DNA from: Blautia faecis
Lineage (GTDB): Bacteria > Bacillota > Clostridia > Lachnospirales > Lachnospiraceae
NCBI RefSeq assembly: GCF_020554845.1
Contig: NZ_JAJCIA010000012.1
Coordinates: forward strand, 31,824 to 95,823
Direction of reading: 5' to 3'
Length of the DNA stretch: 64,000 bases
Below the pieces are notes generated by a model that was not told the origin of the DNA, made no database searches, and saw only the letters and a program-made list of their open reading frames with translations. Made by a program: the position numbers and the translations under genes. Numbering within the stretch: position 1 is the first letter of the stretch; the number at the start of each line of letters is the position of its first letter. This document shows positions 62,213-64,000 of the stretch, one piece after another.

Positions 62213-62833
62213 ATGGACAATTTCGTAGTTACAATTGCAAGACAGTACGGAAGCGGTGGACGTACCGTTGGTGAAATGCTTGCGAAGAAATTAGGGATTG
62301 GATATTACGACAAGGATATTATCCGCATGGCATCTGAGGACAGCGGAATTCATGAAACTCTTTTTGGAAGAGTAGATGAGTATTCCAGCGCAAAAAAACC
62401 GCTTTTCGGGAAGAATGGAATTTACAGCGGTGAGCTGATCTCGCCTCAGAGTAAGGACTTCACCTCTGATGAGAACCTGTTTAATTATCAGGCAAAGATC
62501 ATCCGTGAACTGGCTGAGAAGGAGTCCTGCGTGATCATCGGAAGATGCTCCAACTATATTTTGAAGGATTATCCAAATGTGCTTCGTGTATTTATCCACG
62601 CTGATTGGGATTTCCGAATGGAAAAGGCTGCTGAGAAGCTGAGTATGAGCCAGAAGGAGATCGAAAAATTCCTTCAGAAGGATGACAAGCGTAAGGATGA
62701 GTATTACCGCAGATTTACAGGTGAGGAATGGAAGGATGCCACTCAGTATGATCTGTGCCTGGATAGCAGTAAGCTTGGATATGAGAAATGCATCGAAGAA
62801 ATTGAAAATCAGCTGAAGCTGCTGAAAAAATAA
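62213..62833 (+). CDS. Cytidylate kinase-like family protein
   Basis: A P-loop protein of 206 residues: VTIARQYGSGGRTVGEMLAK (P-loop variant, about 6-25), LGIGYYDKDIIRMAS, CVIIGRCSNYILKD (about 108) and VFIHADWDFRMEKA. It matches the cytidylate kinase-like family of Firmicutes rather than Cmk itself. The nucleotide substrate is not known. aaggaggagaga gives the start at ATG 62213; a longer in-frame reading from 62036 lacks support. A terminator follows. Confidence 0.88.
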   Translation: MDNFVVTIARQYGSGGRTVGEMLAKKLGIGYYDKDIIRMASEDSGIHETLFGRVDEYSSAKKPLFGKNGIYSGELISPQSKDFTSDENLFNYQAKIIRELAEKESCVIIGRCSNYILKDYPNVLRVFIHADWDFRMEKAAEKLSMSQKEIEKFLQKDDKRKDEYYRRFTGEEWKDATQYDLCLDSSKLGYEKCIEEIENQLKLLKK

Positions 62834-62878
62834 CAGGCTTTGCCACATAGAAGCATATGATGGGAAAACAAAAGAAAG

Positions 62879-62916
62879 AGCACTGGTGATTTTGAAAGAG
62901 ATTGCCAGTGCTTTTT
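62879..62916 (+). terminator. Terminator after the kinase-like gene
   Basis: AGCACTGG and CCAGTGCT with an 18-base loop, then TTTTT. It overlaps the next inverted repeat. Confidence 0.82.
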
Positions 62917-62959
62917 AATGTAACAGGAAATTCCGTTTGGATTTCCTGTTACATTAAAA
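62913..62959. repeat. Perfect 19-bp inverted repeat
   Basis: TTTTAATGTAACAGGAAAT (62913-62931) and its exact reverse complement (62941-62959), with a 9-base spacer. It could be a bidirectional terminator or the relic of a repeat. Confidence 0.8.
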
Positions 62960-62962
62960 GCC

Positions 62963-63054
62963 CTACCGGGCAGGATCGCACTGCGGCGGAAAGGTAGTTG
63001 TCGCTCGAGGCGACCCACCGCAGGCGGAGAATCCTGCAAGCAGGATTCTTTTTT
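62963..63054 (+). terminator. Multi-stem region ending in a terminator
   Basis: CTACC/GGTAG, CTGCGG/CCGCAG and GTCGC-TCGAG-GCGAC are nested or adjacent. They are followed by AGAATCCTG-CAAG-CAGGATTCT with six T (63028-63054). The G-rich GGGCAGGAT at 62968 could also pair with ATCCTGC at 63031, so alternative folds are possible. It stands 52 bp before the deacetylase gene. Confidence 0.55.
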
Positions 63055-63105
63055 ACATTTCATAAACATATATTATCAGGAAAGACAGATGTCAGGCGGC
63101 GGGAT

Positions 63106-63918
63106 ATGAAGGAAAAAAGACATCTGGTGATGTGGGTAGAAGTTATCGCGTTGGCGGTGCTGCTGGCAAGGCTGGAAACTGTGAGAATCCGGGAGAATGC
63201 AAAAGAAGTGCAGGAATATACCTGTGCCGGGCGGGAACAGGAAGGTGCGCAGAAGGGGAACGGAAAAAGAGAGGAAAAAACTGTCAGTGACAAAGTGATA
63301 GGGGCTAGGAATAGAAGGTCAGAAAAGAAGCTGGAAGATACTTTGGAAAAGAATGTGACGGAAAAGAAAAAAGCAGCTCTGACTTTTGATGACGGTCCTA
63401 ACAGTAAATATACGCCGCTGCTTCTGAAAGGGCTGAAGGAGAGAGGGGTTCATGCTACTTTTTTTCTCATGGGGAAGAATATTGAGGGAAAAGAGGCCTT
63501 GGTGAAGCAAATACAGGAGGAAGGTCATCTGATCGGGAATCATACATACAATCATGTACAGCTGGATAAGATTTCAAAGCAGGCAGCAAAAGAAGAAATT
63601 GAGACAACCAACCAGAAAATCTTTGAAATCACAGGTGTGTACCCGGCATGGTTAAGACCGCCCTATGGGGAGTGGCGAAAAAATCTGGATTTTTATGTGG
63701 AGATGTTTCCTGTACTCTGGGATGTGGATACTTTGGACTGGAAGAGTAAAAATGTAGATTCGATTATGAAAATTGTGCGGTCGGAAGTGTCAGACGGGGC
63801 AGTGATCTTGATGCATGATGCTTACCAAAGCTCAGTAGATGCAGCGCTTCAGATTGTGGATCTTCTGATGGCAGAAGAATATGAATTCGTGACTGTAGAG
63901 GAGCTGATATTGCCGTAA
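63106..63918 (+). CDS. Polysaccharide deacetylase (NodB domain), membrane anchored
   Basis: Predicted to remove acetyl groups from peptidoglycan or another surface glycan. The 270 residues have an N-terminal membrane helix (VMWVEVIALAVLLARLE), a charged linker and a NodB domain with LTFDDGPNSKY (about 92-102), the metal site HTYNH (about 147), RPPYGEW (about 185), the DVDTLDW segment and LMHDAY (about 236). All catalytic motifs are intact. ATG 63106 fits the membrane helix; the ribosome site (ggcggg) is modest. Confidence 0.9.
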   Translation: MKEKRHLVMWVEVIALAVLLARLETVRIRENAKEVQEYTCAGREQEGAQKGNGKREEKTVSDKVIGARNRRSEKKLEDTLEKNVTEKKKAALTFDDGPNSKYTPLLLKGLKERGVHATFFLMGKNIEGKEALVKQIQEEGHLIGNHTYNHVQLDKISKQAAKEEIETTNQKIFEITGVYPAWLRPPYGEWRKNLDFYVEMFPVLWDVDTLDWKSKNVDSIMKIVRSEVSDGAVILMHDAYQSSVDAALQIVDLLMAEEYEFVTVEELILP

Positions 63919-63948
63919 AAGATCGTTAAAGATGTTCATTGGTAATGT

Positions 63949-63985
63949 GTTACTGTTCACTCCGTTCACAGTAACGCGCTTCGCG
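63949..63985. other. Paired hairpins near the right window edge
   Basis: GTTACTGT (63949-63956) with ACAGTAAC (63968-63975), then CGCG-CTT-CGCG. There is no T-run, and the context beyond the window is unseen. Confidence 0.4.
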
Positions 63986-64000
63986 ATGCACAGAAATCAT

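Noticed and set aside
1..64000. CRISPR arrays, rRNA and tRNA genes
   Set aside because: No regular repeat-spacer pattern and no rRNA or cloverleaf-like sequence was noticed by eye; a tool search could still find a tRNA.

Overview
The window reads as the chromosome of an anaerobic, low-to-mid GC Firmicute of the family Lachnospiraceae, most like Blautia or Ruminococcus. This assignment is inferred from gene families and gene order, not from a database search. Supporting signs are a meso-DAP MurE, a clostridial-type division and cell wall (dcw) cluster, a TTG-started ftsZ, strong AGGAGG ribosome sites, TTGACA/TATAAT promoters with 17-bp spacers, and U-tailed terminators. No rRNA or tRNA gene and no CRISPR array was seen.

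Layout. 1-4.5 kb: a sulfur/selenium-handling cluster (LysR regulator, class V cysteine desulfurase, YedE-type transporter, TusA-like carrier, DUF3343, DUF3786). 4.6-7.5 kb: a BceAB-type peptide-resistance ABC transporter with a TTACA-N4-TGTAA operator. 7.6-8.7 kb: azlCD. 8.7-9.6 kb: dapF on the minus strand. 9.9-12.4 kb: a polar amino-acid ABC operon whose binding protein looks circularly permuted. 12.4-16.2 kb: a CBS protein, asnA, a zinc-ribbon membrane protein and arcC under a Crp-type operator. 16.4-18.5 kb: a long leader and a sortase-anchored surface protein. 18.7-32.4 kb: a twelve-gene operon, murE-priA-def-fmt-Zn peptidase-rsmB-rlmN-stp-prkC-rsgA-rpe-thiN. 32.5-35.1 kb: ychF and an lgt with a long acidic tail. 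35.3-49.6 kb: the dcw cluster mraZ-rsmH-ftsL-pbp-pbp-mraY-murD-ftsW-murA-divIB-ftsZ, which lacks murG, murC and murF and carries internal promoters and a terminator. 49.6-50 kb: a DUF1540 cysteine-rich protein. About 50.1-54.95 kb: a small integrative element with Tn916-type int/xis, a MobT/Rep_trans protein, an XRE regulator and two small membrane proteins. 55-56.5 kb: infC-rpmI-rplT, with infC starting at AUU. 57-62 kb: livJHMGF. 62.2-63.9 kb: a cytidylate-kinase-like protein and a polysaccharide deacetylase.

Two observations stand out. First, the solute-binding protein at 9894-10673 has the normal two halves of its family in reversed order. Second, a MITE-like repeat with GAGCGTGTTTGAAAA termini and TA/TG flanks occurs about eleven times between 15 and 58.5 kb. 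It exists in a 164-bp form and shorter internally deleted forms, lies tight against gene ends, and supplies the stop codons of four genes.
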